A stretch of DNA of 64,000 bases from Toxonevra muliebris (GCA_963691655.1 OY829326.1:88467235-88531234), one strand, 5' to 3'; shown: positions 24,455 to 36,031, counted from the stretch's first letter. Numbers and translations are program-made. The notes: generated by a model not told the origin, from the letters alone.

Positions 24455-24612
24455 GCATCGATTTTACCTCTATCCATAAGCGTCCCACTCTTTTCGTTTT
24501 AAATCATGCAAATATTTTCAGACCCACTAAAACTCGCAATTACATATTTTCAGGACAATATGTATGGGGTTATAAATCTGTATGGGGCTAGGAGAAATTA
24601 TTTTATACTTTT
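24455..24612 (+). repeat. Dispersed repeat Rpt-C, copy 2
   Basis: Shares TTTTAAATCATGCAA, a CAATTACA-TTTTCAGGACAAT block and ATCTGTATGGGGCTAGGAGA with copies at 5565-5845 and 58700-58925. Confidence 0.65.
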
Positions 24613-24884
24613 TAGTTTAAATTATTATTAACAGAGAAGGTTCCCATTCACTTTTATCAGGATATTATTTCTTAATTGCCGCTATTTTTGAGAAAAGCAT
24701 ACGTTTTGAGTTGTGGGGGATTTTTTTTTCCATATTTTATTTAAATTTAAAAAACAAAAAGTTTTTATTTCAATTTATAGGTAAAAAAATTGTTTTGAAG
24801 ATTTCTTGGTTGCTCTTAATGCCGCTGCTACTTTTGTGAACATAACTGTATATATGTATATTAGCTTGCCTACGAGATATATGA

Positions 24885-25145
24885 AATGTTCAAAGTTCGA
24901 TTTTTCCTGCTCCTAGTGGGTTTTCTGAAAGATTATATGAAAAAAATCAAATTTAGAAAAAATTATACAGGTCTCTAGTAGAAAATAGCCAGTCGGTTTT
25001 GAACTAAAGGCTTTAAAATAGGCTTTGAAAAGGTAAATCGTTAATAACTTTTGAAATATTGAATTTTGAGTAATTGTTCATAACAGGATTACTAGGGCAA
25101 TATTTTGTTCTTAGAAAATTTTGATCTACAAGTGAAATTTCATCC
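24885..25145 (+). repeat. Repeat shared in inverse orientation with 36735-38015
   Basis: Contains CTGCTCCTAGTGGGTTTTCT, AGAAAATAGCCAGTCGGTTTT and TCTACAAGTGAAATTTCA. The reverse complement lies at 36735-36868 and 37869-38015, where hAT element C splits it. Confidence 0.75.
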
Positions 25146-25189
25146 AACTGACTTCTAAAAAAAATGATTGCAATAATCCAGTCTTTTCG

Positions 25190-26660
25190 TGAATGCGGAA
25201 TTAAGACTTTGAAGTCACAAGTCATATTGAAGTCAATGACTTACCCTTCATTTTTGAAGTCACGAATAATCAGTCTCTTATTTGCAGTCTCAACAAAATA
25301 TTAATTGACTTGAAGTCATTTAAAGTGAATTTAAGTAATTTGAAGTCAATTGACTTCAATTTATTTCAATGAAGTCAATTGACTTTACCGAAATAAATTG
25401 AATTCATGGAAATAACTCGGAAGTAATTTAAGTTATTTTTTCAGAATTTTACACATCTTCATGTTCACACTTTTACGAATTATTTTTCTTGTTGCAAATA
25501 TCCGCCCAAACCCAATACGCTTTATAACAAAGTATAGTGCACGTGAAACTAACATTTGTAAACTAGTGTAATCAAAATGTAATGTTATTTTTGTTTTTAT
25601 ATTGTGCCGTTAAAACTTAACAAATATATTACACTATCATCGTTAATTGAAATTTAGAATAGAGTTGAGCACATGACGTGATTTTCGTGACAGAGCGAGA
25701 ACCGAAAATTCACCATGGTGACTTTTTATGAGTGTTAGTAAAAAATTGAGACACGCGTGTACATTCGTGAACGTGACATAATTTTCACGTGAGCATGCTA
25801 GAGCGTGATTTAGTTTGTATAGAATAAAAAGACAGCGTGCGAAAGCATGCGTGAAATATTTGGAAAATATCAACGTTCGTGAACATGGGTGAAATCTTTT
25901 TTTGAACACGCGTGAGCATTAGTCAAAAAGTATTCACGCGCTCATCTCTAGTAAAAAATATTGCACCCATCTCTAAGACAGAAACTTGTTCAGGAGTACA
26001 ACGGGTAATACGTAGAAATAGAAACCGCTTATGTTTTTGTAAGGTTTTTGTGCACTACACTTTAAGATACAGCATTTTGGGTTGAGGCAGAGGTTTGTAA
26101 AAAAAAAGTTCGTGACAGGTACATAGTCCACAAAACCAGAGCTGGGAGGTAATGATTACTTTTGTAAAATAATAAAATAAAAATCATGAAGTACCATTAT
26201 TTAAAAGTACAATTTCTTCTATAGGCTTCAAAATTGTTTGAGCTGTGCCCATTACTTAATGCAGAGTATAATTAAGTCGATGAACTTGATGAACAACAAA
26301 GCTTTTATATACTTTTAGTTAAGCACATGAAGAGCGTTTTTGTTTAATTAAATAATTATACTACTTATAAATACTCTATATTTTTGATCATTCAATAACA
26401 GACTTCACTCAGTGAAGGTGAAGTCTCAATTGACTGCAAGACTTCAAACCAATTTGAAGTCATGACTGTGACTTCAAACCAATTTGAAGTCATGAGTGCG
26501 ACTTCAAGTGTAATGTGAAGTCATGTGAGTGATTGTGACTTATTAGCATTGAAGTCTCAAATTGATTGCTATAGTCAATGAGCAGTCATTGACTTCAAAA
26601 AGACTGGTGACTTAATTTTTTAAAGTCATAAGTCTCAAATGAAATCAAAGACTGTAATCA
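25190..26660. repeat. Foldback-like region of GACTTCAA/TTGAAGTC repeats
   Basis: Two arms (about 25190-25440 and 26405-26660) are made of many short direct and inverted copies of TTGAAGTC and GACTTCAA. They include a 26-bp direct repeat around ACTTCAAACCAATTTGAAGT. Arms built from variable subrepeats recall foldback elements. Boundaries and target duplication are not clear. The spacer includes a separate MITE-like stretch at 25660-25950. Confidence 0.5.
25660..25950. mobile_element. MITE-like segment with CGTGA repeats
   Basis: Starts TAGAGTTGAGC and ends GCGCTCATCTCTA, imperfect inverted termini of a type common in hAT MITEs. The interior is unusually rich in CGTGA/TCACG words. A further CACCCATCTCTA follows at 25965-25976. 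No convincing target duplication. Confidence 0.4.
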
Positions 26661-27029
26661 GAAAACGTAATTCATTTGCAGTGACTTCAATGAATGCAGC
26701 TCGCAATGACTGCAATCTTTTACAGCTCTGCCAGCAGCAACCACACACCAAGCACAGAGGGACCAAGAAAAGCTTAGCGCCTTTCGGATCAGCGTTCTTT
26801 TTATCTCGCACGGCAAATGTTTAGCAGGATACACCGCCGAAGCAATGTGAGCAAACTCAGATCGCCAAACGCAGTTCAGCAAGCGTAGGTTAGCGAGCTC
26901 AGCTAAGTAATCGCAATAGCAGCCAATGGCGGTGCAGACGGACAAAATAGCAGTTACTTCAGATGTACACCGACAACAGCAGAACAGCAAACACACCTGC
27001 CAAAACAGCACAGATTGTATTATACTCCC
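26661..27029. other. GC-richer spacer, nothing recognised
   Basis: Base composition is richer in GC than its surroundings and open frames exist on both strands, but no motif or homology was recognised. Confidence 0.35.
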
Positions 27030-29058
27030 TTAACCCCTGACCGGTTCAAACTCAGAATCGATCAAAGAATCAGATTTCTTCAATTTAGTGTTCATCAACT
27101 GCTTTAAATGATTTTTTATTTTATTTTCGATGGACACCAACTTTTTTGTGCTTCCCCCAAGGTTGCCACCAAATTTTCTAATGTATATGTATATAAATGT
27201 TCCACCTGGTGTATCACCCCTAGCACAGGCTGGGCATTCGGATAAAGATTGGAAAGGTTCATCCGAGTTTGGCTTCGCAATAGTTTTGACCACCTGTAAA
27301 ATAAACTACCATAGCAACGATGGTTTAATTGTGTCATGGAATTTTATTAGGTAATACCTGACAGTTTCAACCGTTTCGATAATGTTTCATTTTTTGTTTT
27401 GTTGATAATCATCATGGCTATCGGTTTCATTGACTTGTGCGTTATTGGCTGATTCTGAAATACATATATTTTTTCCATTATTTCCACTTGCATCTCCTTT
27501 CTTGTGTTGGAATCGTATGTCATCTTGAAATTTGCTATCAAATAACTTTATTACGCCACTTGCGTGTGATATGTGCAAGTCAACGAATTTGTCTACTAGC
27601 ATTGGCAAGGATTCGTAGCAAAGCCTGGAGGTCTTAAGATCTTTAAACTCAGCTTCCACAATGGCACTTAAAGCGGGTTGTCGTCCATAGCGAAATTTTT
27701 CTGGTGCAACACATGATCAGAGGAGCAACCATTTCAAATCTGTCATTAACTGCGAAGAAAATATTGGCAACCAGTGGGCATTGATGCCTTTGGCAGATGA
27801 ATTTTCCTTTTTGACTTCCACTTTTTTCTTTGTCGCTAACGCCCAGTCTACTAATCGATTTGACTGTAATTGATCTACTTTGGCTTCGTCTGGAATAGTT
27901 TCGGGATCAGCCTCGTCTTCTGTATCTTCGTTCGTAAGCAGGTTCTACATATATATTTTTTTGCAATTCACAGATCGAGAGTTCTCCTGCCGATTCGTAG
28001 CCATCTTTTTCAGTCAATGATACAGTCAAAAGAGCGTATACCATTTTTTCGGACTCCTTACAATTTTTACAAAGTATAAGTTTTCCAAGGCTTGCCAGAT
28101 AAAACTTTTTAATTTCCTTGGGTACACCGGAAAGTAAGTCGGCGTATATTTTAATAAAATATGCAATGTCAATTCGTATATAGCAAGAAGGCATAATGTC
28201 ATCCCAAAGAGCATCAACATATTGGTTAATGGTGAAAAAATTCGTAAATGTGCGAATGCATGCGCCTAGTATTGCCTTCGAAGCATCTGTGGCAACTTCA
28301 CCTGGTTGATCGAAAGCACCATCAGTTATCCACTCGTTTAACCAATTGCCAATTGCATTTGTCGTGTGGCGTTCTGAGAGCATTTCGGCGACAGGAACTG
28401 AGCCACTTTTGCTCTCACCGATGATTACATATAAAAAAATTGGCCCTGTTTTGGTTTTATCTGGCAATTCAATAGGTTCGAGCTAGTAGCATCAATTGAA
28501 ATTTTTATTAGTCCTTCTTTTGCGATAGCTCTATACACCGTATTTTGATGTTTTGTTTGATAGTGGACATAAAAGGGCAATATTACATATTATGCGCTTA
28601 TGCGAAAAAAGTTTCATTAAGTAAAGAGCTTTGATTGGGTCTGGATCAAGATACTGTTTTGAAGAATATTTTGATTTTGCCATTCTTAAAGCATTTGCGT
28701 TCGGTAAGATGCCAGGCTCGAGCTCGCCTTCTTCCATCAGCTTCTCAGCATTCTATAATCGGTACACATAAGTTGGTTTGTGTTGCAATAATTTTCCAGT
28801 TGCTTCACAGTTGAAACCTCTTAAATAAACTTTTCCACATTTCCCTGAGCCTTCAGTAATTGCACATTTTATAATCATAACAATTCCCTTGTTTCTCTCC
28901 AAATAAATGTCGATACGGGACCCACAATTACAGGTTCCGGGAATATTACCACTATTACCGCCTTGGCTGATATTATGGTAGCCAAAAAAGTAGGCACATC
29001 TTCTGCTTGTTATATAATTTATTCGTTCATTTATCCAACGAGTCCAATCTCCTGTCAA
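27030..29058 (-). pseudogene. Decayed MULE/NOF-like DDE transposase
   Basis: Minus-strand remnant read in several frames. The N-terminal part lies at 29058-28740, starting near TGDWTRWIN. Next comes LEPGILPNANALRMAKSKY and LDPDPIKALYLMKL (28735-28600). The catalytic core starts with ISIDATSSNLL near 28500, then a frameshift, then VAEMLSERH, WLNEWITDGA and VATDASKAILGA, followed by PSCYIRIDIAYFIK (28467-27907). The C-terminal part is at 27900-27390 (LVDKFVDLHIS...GVIKL). A last CPACARGDTPGG (near 27240) looks like half of a zinc finger. Two acidic residues in SIDAT and TDAS fit a DDE fold, and the layout recalls multicopy insect proteins of the MULE/FB-NOF type; that label is from memory and uncertain. 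Stops at 28740 and a frameshift near 28470 disable it. No terminal repeats were found. Confidence 0.6.
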
Positions 29059-29089
29059 ATCATGTTCGTGGTATAAGTTTTGTAAAATA

Positions 29090-29770
29090 TAGTAATTATA
29101 CAGTGCGACAAAAAAATAATTGAATATACTTTTTGCGAGGTTTGCACGTGTCGTAGGTCAAGTTAAGTAGAAAAAAACTGCGATCTCATTTTGAACTGAC
29201 CCTCAAAATCTAGTCTTTGGGTAGATAACCCCATTTTTGATAGGTTAAAGTAAAATACTTGTCCGTAAATTTATTTTTATTTATCCGATCAGTAAGTTTT
29301 TTATGTCAGTCAAAAGAGTCAAAAGTTTCAAATTTTAGATTTATTTAACAAAGAAAATAAAATTTAGTCTTGGATTAACACGTGTTTTTGTAAATTTGCT
29401 AAAACTGATGTAATTTTCGATTTGTAAGAGTAAGCGTTTTGTGAATTAATTGTAATTGTTTTTTGAAAACGAGTAACAAAACAAAAGTGCGTTTTGTGAA
29501 AATAAAACAAGATAAATTGAAAAAAAGAAAAAATCATCAGAGCTTTTGGGGCTCATTTGACTTTTGCCAAAGGGGCATATTTAACAAATATGGAGCAAAT
29601 CGCGTCAAATCACCACCGGAACAAAAAATCACACCGATTTTGTTGAAATTTAGTCCTACTGAACTAAATTTTTTATGCGAAAGGAGGGATTGCCTAGATA
29701 CAGTGGCGTAAAGTTCGGGTTTTTTATTTCTATGACAATTTTCAAAAATTCATATGTGAGATCAAATTAA
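29090..29770. other. Unassigned DNA with a Tc1-like terminus at its left end
   Basis: TACAGTGCGACAAAAAAATA at 29099 resembles a Tc1 terminus, but no matching inverted end was found. An 82-codon plus-strand frame at 29463-29711 has no recognised motif. Confidence 0.3.
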
Positions 29771-29774
29771 ACTA

Positions 29775-30500
29775 TTACAAAAAATTTCCAATGTTTCTAA
29801 TAGGGTTTTGTCCGATCTTTTCAATAAAAAACTAAATTGTGTATTAACGAATACAAGGCAGAAGTGAAACTTCTTGTGAACTAAACGAAACACAAGCAAA
29901 TCAAACTTTTCAATCGCTACATTTTTTACTTCATTGGCTTGTGTTTTTTAATTTCATTTGATTGTGTTTCTTTTAGTTCACAAGAAGTTTAACTTCTGCC
30001 TTGTGTTCGTTAATACACAACCAATTTTTTTTGGGATTAATGCTAGAAAAAAAATTGCAACTGGTAATGTCGATGACAATTGTAGCGAACTCTTTTTGTG
30101 TGCTACATCTTCATGTAATTCCTTGGACGTTTGCGCCATCTGTATGTGAAATGTATAACTGTCATAAACTTTAAGATGGCGACGCTACACATTGTTTTTC
30201 TGCCATAGGCGTGTTATATATGCTATATTGTATTAAAACTATTTATGAATCGTTTATTATTTAGTTTGCTCGTGAATTCAGTTAATATTGATATTTAGCC
30301 CCTCATGAATATTGCCCCACAAAATTATGTCGCATTGCAAACTTACGCGCGACGTCACATCCGGTTGATTTTACTCTAGGACAAGAGAAAAGAAGTTTCA
30401 CTTCAAAAATATTTTAAGTACAGTAATTTTTTTTTTACCAAAAAACTCAAATTTAAACAGATTTTCCAATTTTTTCGCAATGCGACAATTTTGATATGTT
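29775..30500 (+). repeat. Left arm of an inverted repeat pair, interrupted by Rpt-B
   Basis: GGGTTTTGTCCGATCTTT (about 29804) and the stretch after 30408 (AATATTTTAAGTACAGTAA, GCAATGCGACAATTTTGAT) together are the reverse complement of about 34370-34530, which is continuous. The Rpt-B copy therefore inserted into this arm after it formed. Confidence 0.7.
29832..30407 (+). repeat. Dispersed repeat Rpt-B, copy 2 (insertion)
   Basis: About 575 bp, shared with 16690-17255. Its left part has a long internal palindrome (about 65-bp arms at 29837-29903 and 29956-30020, including GTGTATTAACGAA / TTCGTTAATACAC). The uninterrupted paralogous site at 34370-34530 shows that this whole segment is an insertion. 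Confidence 0.75.
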
Positions 30501-31263
30501 TTTTTTGATAGTTGTTTATTGAATATTTCAAAATAGAAGAAGAGGATACATTTTTAAATGTTTTAAATAACATATCAATATATTTTCTAACAAATGTTGT
30601 CTTTCAAAATTTTTTTGTTTCCAACCAATTTCCTTTTTTTTCTATTTAAATTTTCTTTTTTTTTTGCCATACTTTCTTTGGCAAAGTTGAGTTCAAACGG
30701 TCAGATGGAAATTAAAACAAAATTTAATTTAAAAGGCTTAACAATATCTTACACCTCTTTACAATAATTTTCTTGATTATTGGAAATTTAGTACTTTTTT
30801 ATATAAAGGTAAATGCAACCATGTGCTATAAGTTTTTTGCCAACCATTTGACATTAAAATCAAGTGAAGTTCAAAAATTTCGTTACTTGAAAGAATATTT
30901 TTCTTAGCATAAATGTATTTTCGTTTGAGAGACGGTAAACAATTTTTTATTAAATAACACAATAATAAGTAATAATAATAAACATAATATAAATGTTATG
31001 CTTTCTGTGAAAACTCGGGTTTAATTCAGTAAACATTTCGGTAAACCATCTTAAAACATTTCGTACTGTAACAAAAATAGTTTATACTTTTAGATATTTG
31101 GAAATTACACGCAGACTTTTATTAGAGCTCCGGCATACAAGAAACATGTCATAAAAATACATTTAGAAAAAAAAAAAAATTTAAAGAAATGTGATTTAAT
31201 GACACAACATAAAAAAGGTAATTTCTTATCAATTACTAATAATTTGAATACAAATTTTTATAG
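30501..31263. other. AT-rich DNA, nothing recognised
   Basis: No gene or repeat identified. It ends in a pyrimidine-rich TTTTTATAG that could be a splice acceptor for the next entry. Confidence 0.4.
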
Positions 31264-31522
31264 AGTTTTAGAGCTGTTATAATCGTAGAAAATAACCTTT
31301 ACATAATTTGTCCGTCCAACCTTAGTGCACATTATGCTTCCTGTGACATTTTTAATGAAGAGAAAGAATCATTTGAAACGAATTGCATAGGGCTTCAAAC
31401 TATTGACATACTTGAGGATGTGCGTCAATGTAAAAATACTCAATTTACTACACACGATGAACCTTTCGCTGCTCTGCTGAAAGATTGGAATTTATTTGAT
31501 GAAACCAATGATTTCTTAACTG
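31264..31522 (+). pseudogene. Exon-like fragment of an unidentified gene
   Basis: An 86-codon frame, open from the base after TTTTTATAG (31263) to the donor GTAAGC (31523). It has ordinary amino-acid composition for coding DNA (for example TIDILEDVRQC and EPFAALLKDWNLFDETND). The closing LLKDW...F segment resembles the start of a SAM-like domain seen in multicopy insect proteins, from memory only. Possible further exons follow an acceptor TTTTCCACAG at 31602-31611 and near 31740-31840, but those frames contain stops. It probably belongs to a decayed gene or gene-like mobile element. Confidence 0.3.
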
Positions 31523-32830
31523 GTAAGCATAAAATAAACAATATTAAATTAAAAATGTCTTATTATAAGGCTAAGTGTTAAATATAATTAATATGTATTT
31601 ATTTTCCACAGCAAAACAATCAACCCTTAATAACATTTATTAAACAATAGAATGAAACTTGGTTTCACTTTTGCAGGAAACTTATTTTTTTTCAATCAAA
31701 TAAAAAACTTCCACTCAAAGGAATATTGTGGAAAGTGGAAGAAAACTGTTGACTACAGAAGGTAGCAATCTCAATATGAAATGTTGGAACATATTCTGAA
31801 TAACTGACCGCTTTTTAAATATTCTCGAGCAAAAGGACGAGTAAGTTTTTACTTATAGCAAAAACTATTACTAATTTGTAATTATTCAGGTTGAGATCGA
31901 CTATCAGCATTTCTGTCCACAAAACAAAATAAATTTTTTAAACTAAGAACGCTTTTATGGTATAGTGAACGATATTCGCAAAATGCATCAAAGATGCGCT
32001 CTGTGTTGTCTTTTTGAAGGAAGTCATCGAGAAAAAGAGAGAGGTTAAAATAGGTAATTCTTTTGTTAAAGTTATTGTATTCATAAAATAAATAATTTAA
32101 AACGCAAAATATTTTTATTTACAGACAATCTAAATATGTGCTATTTTAAGCTTCTTTATGGGGTATAATATAAATAATATTTATAATAGAATCAATACTA
32201 TTTTGCCAGATATTCGCCTTAACTAATTTATTAATTATTTAATTTGTATTAAATATTAATTTTTACGCCTTATTTACAATTACAACATATACTTACCATT
32301 ATTTATATTCACCCTAATTGAACTAATACTTATTGTTTTAAATTTCAGATTTATCTTTCACGTTTATGTATAACTAACTACATCATATTTATCATAGCAT
32401 TAATCCCTTTTCTATATATTTTAATTTTCCTGTTAAACTTAAAATATCAATAATAATAAAAAAAAAAATTATACCTATAGTTGTATTCTTTCCAAAAAAG
32501 TTTGAGAGTCATTTTGAATACGAATTCCACGAAGAGCTTAAACAAAACACCAAAGTACTTAGGCAATTTGCATTAGAACTATGAAAAATATTCACCCGAG
32601 CGCTATGGAGATTTTACAAAAAACTTAGGCAAATTGCCAAAAATTATTTGCCTAAGTTCTTGGGTGAATCACACAAAATTTTTCCATAATTTAGTATGAA
32701 ACCGATTTGGGAAAAACATTTTATGTTTTCAAATCTTTATTAATTATGTATTTATTTAGCAGAAAAAAACTAAATATAATTTCAATTTCATTTCAGAAAA
32801 ATTCAATTTTTAATATGAAGCCATTTACGA
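31523..32830. other. AT-rich DNA with doubtful exon remnants
   Basis: Several splice-like signals occur (CACAG 31611, GTAAG 31840, TTCAG 31890), but no continuous coding frame. Nothing else recognised. Confidence 0.35.
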
Positions 32831-32839
32831 AATGGTGCT

Positions 32840-33035
32840 CGGACATAACGCCCTCGGCCATAACGCCAAAAAAAAATTTTGGGTGTTATGACCGCCCTAG
32901 GAATGGCCATAACGCCCAAAATCATTTCAGGCGCTATGACCGCCCCGAAAACGTTCATAAGGCCCAGTGTAGATGCGGTCGCAACGCCTAATTTTTTTTA
33001 GGCTTTATGACCGCCTTAGAAGTGGCCATAAGGCC
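32840..33035. repeat. Palindromic GGCCATAACGCC repeat cluster
   Basis: At least three alternating copies of GGCCATAACGCC / GGCGTTATGACCGCC-type words separated by A- or T-rich loops, giving stacked hairpins. GC content is sharply higher than on both sides. It probably represents one or more foldback MITEs. Confidence 0.6.
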
Positions 33036-33569
33036 TAACAATGATTTCTTGATATATTTTTTTTTCAATAATGAAAATCGTGTTTTGGTTAAAAATTAAA
33101 AATCGCGCGATTTTTTTTAATATTTTCATTTTTTCTTCAGATTAATTGAAATGTATGATTGAAAGACGCGCGTTTTTTTTAGTTATTTTAATTTTTTCTT
33201 TATTTTTGTAAAAATTTGTCGCCTGCGGTGCTTCTTTCAAACTTACATTTTAATTAAACTGAATCAATATCTTGGTTTATTTTTGTAAACACATTTCAGA
33301 TGGCTCATTTCCATGCCATTCCCATATGAGAATATTTTTTCCCTTTTGTTTTTTATAGTTTTACCCATTCGCTTTCATACTAATGTCGAGAAAAACGGAA
33401 GAGTTTTTTATTTAAGAAAGCCAATTTGTGAAGAAGCCTGTTATGTCCGGGCACCTTACGAAATTTAGGCGCGATATAGCAAAATGGAATTCTATTAAAG
33501 AAAAAAGTTTTGTGATATGATATGGATAGGATCTAGTGACTGTTAAGACCATTTCAGAAAGTGGTATTT

Positions 33570-34145
33570 TAAATTTCATGTGTCTTTTGTTGATATGCTT
33601 GCGGTTATTATCCTGTTGCGTCAACGTATCAACAATGAGGACATATTACCCCAATCTTTCAGAGTTGTATGTCTTTATTATGTCTGTGCTCATATTTACT
33701 TCCAAATTGGATTCAATTTTGAAAGGTTTTCCAACTCTTTTTTATACAAGCATTCGATTTTCTACTAAATTTCGTTCGTAACTTTTGCCACCTTTTAATA
33801 GTCAATTTGATTTTTTTGGACGATTTTAAGTCCATAACATAGACGAGTCCAAAATTAATGTTTCTAGTACTATGGGGCCTATACGTGCAAAAAGAAAAAA
33901 TCCCACAATAAGACGACAAAATTATCTCAGCCATGTAATTCTAAGAAAGAACATTTTTGTTCCGGTGCTATTTTTGCTTAAAAAAGTTGTAAAACTGCGA
34001 AATTGGATGCATTTTGGAATCTGAATATAGACATAATAAAGACATCCTACCTTGAAAATTTGGGGTAATATGTTGTCAGTGTGAATACCAATGATAGTGC
34101 AACACTATCATGGGTAGCACCAAAAGACACATGAAATTTAAAGAA
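33570..34145. mobile_element. Foldback element with long imperfect arms
   Basis: 33570-33735 pairs with the reverse complement of about 33995-34145. Examples are AAATTTCATGTGTCTTTTG against CAAAAGACACATGAAATTT, ACATATTACCCCAA against TTGGGGTAATATGT, and GTCTTTATTATGTCT against AGACATAATAAAGAC. Target duplication not identified. Confidence 0.65.
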
Positions 34146-34369
34146 AACGAGAAAGTTATGTTGTTTTAAATGGCAACAACAGTCATCACATCTTAACCGT
34201 ATCGTAGCGCAGGTCGAGTATTTGGAATCATGCGTACAAATGACAATAACAACATATTCTTTGACTTAAGATTCTAAGTTTTCTAAGCAGTTGTTATGAC
34301 TGCTTCACGTGCCCACTACGTTTGATACATCATTTTAAAGAGAAAAACATAGGCTTTCTTTTAGTGTAA

Positions 34370-34530
34370 AGTAAAAAAAAAATCAAAATTGTCGCATTGG
34401 GAGAAAAAATGGAAAATCTGTTTGAATTTGAGTTTTTTGGTAAAAAAAAGTTACAGTACTTAAAATATTTTTATTGCAAAGATCGGACAAAACCCTATTA
34501 GAAACATTAAAATTTTTTTGTAATACTTTA
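34370..34530 (-). repeat. Right arm of the inverted repeat pair with 29775-30500
   Basis: Continuous, uninterrupted counterpart of the left arm (AAAATTGTCGCATTG, GATCGGACAAAACCCTATTA). The pair lies about 4 kb apart in opposite orientation and may bound a larger element. Confidence 0.65.
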
Positions 34531-34823
34531 ATTTACAGATTTATGTATTTACAATACAATTATCGTATTTTCGGTTTAAACATTTTTCAAGATATGGTAT
34601 GTAGCTACATAAAGAAGACAAATGGAAGCAAAATCAATGAGGCGAAAGTAAGGAGTGCCTCTGAAAAATATGGGGTAAATAGAACATATAAGGTGCTTCA
34701 TACTAAATCTTGGTGTCGTACCACAAATGGTTTTTGAAATATTCAATAATTAAATCTCAGTTTATATGGGAGATGTCACACCCCCTTTTCCAATCCCACG
34801 TTTTTCCTGTAGTATGACATTAA

Positions 34824-36031
34824 GGGTATTCCCTTGAACGTGTAATTCAGCGCGTAAATCAACTATTTGACAGTTTGATCAGGGTTCCATTTTAGTAATT
34901 GGTATTAGGGTCAATTTTTAAGTATTTTTTGTTTTTCAATCATGCATTGACACAGCAGCTGTTAAATATATTTTTAAATATAAAAAATCAAAAATGGTGG
35001 CAAGAAATGAGAAAGCAGCATTACTTCAATTTATTAACGATACTGCAATGAATGATTTGCTTATTCTGGAAATGGTTGGACCAAGTGATGTTAGCCACTT
35101 ATTTCGGTACATGTTATATTGGTATATAGACTTAAAACTATTTTTTTTCATTCGTAGAGAGTAACCAGTAAGAAAAAGAGGGTGAAATTTTTGAGAAACG
35201 GGTCTGTGCAACATTGGTTACACATTGTTCTCGATATTCGGTTCCATGACAACCTAGTTCTGTCCCGAAACCTAGAAGGTTTTTAACAGACGTTTCAAAC
35301 CTAAAGTTTTTTCCGTTTTTTGAGAAATGGTACTTTTCGAGATATGTGGTTGAAGAATAGAGTTAGCGATATGTAGTATTTTGCCAAAGACCGGGAATTG
35401 TATTAATTCTAATGAGAGTGATGTAGTGTCAGTGCTGAAAAAGTTATAAAACACGCTGAATGGAATTTAGACTGCTTAAATTAGGCCGCGTTTCATTTTG
35501 TAAAGCTATCAAAATTCATTTGGCCATATGATTTAATTCCATTCACCAATATAAATTTTCGCGGCCTTAAATTATATGGTCAAATGTATTTTAGCAACAA
35601 GGTCTTACTACATTTTTAAAATCAAGCGGTCTAATTTTATTGGGTCTGAAAGCATTACGATTGTAGTGAAATGGCTGATTGTGCCGACTACATTTCTTTT
35701 TTTTAAACAAATATTTGAATAAATAAAATTTTTTTTTTTGAATTATTTTTAAAATTCGGTTCATTATTCAGCTGACATATTTACGGCGTCTCATATTTTT
35801 ATGTAAATACACTTTGGTCCTCAGACTTAGTATTACATTATTTTAACTACAGGCAACACTGAAATACTCGTGTACTTTTTCGAGGCTGTTTACGCATCAA
35901 ATTTGCCTCGCAATATGACGAGGTGAGTGCAAACTATTTTCCGTACAAATTTTGACAGTTCGTTTTCGAAGCTCGAAAATATACAAGGTTTACAACGTTT
36001 TCGAGGCATTTACACGTTGAAGGGAATGCCC
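34824..36031. mobile_element. TTAA-flanked element, 1.2 kb
   Basis: Inverted termini GGGTATTCCCTTGAACGTG and CACGTTGAAGGGAATGCCC (two mismatches) are flanked by TTAA on both sides (34820-34823 and 36032-36035). TTAA duplication is the mark of piggyBac-type transposition, although piggyBac termini usually start CC; a PIF/Harbinger-like origin is the alternative. The interior holds a 56-codon plus-strand frame (34994-35164, MVARNEKAALLQFINDT...), possibly exon 1 of a transposase, with a possible intron from 35106 onward. No catalytic motif seen. Confidence 0.7.

Noticed and set aside
26405..26660. CRISPR-like array of repeats
   Set aside because: Repeat spacing and unit length are irregular, copies occur in both orientations, and the DNA is clearly from an animal genome.
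26658..27011. 117-codon Cys-rich minus-strand frame (CLLFCCCRC...)
   Set aside because: Overlaps a plus-strand frame of similar length. The cysteines are not in a zinc-finger or knottin spacing and there is no second copy.
29099..29118. Left terminus of a complete Tc1 element
   Set aside because: TACAGTGCGACAAAAAAATA looks like a Tc1 end, but no inverted partner or transposase block was found within 6 kb.
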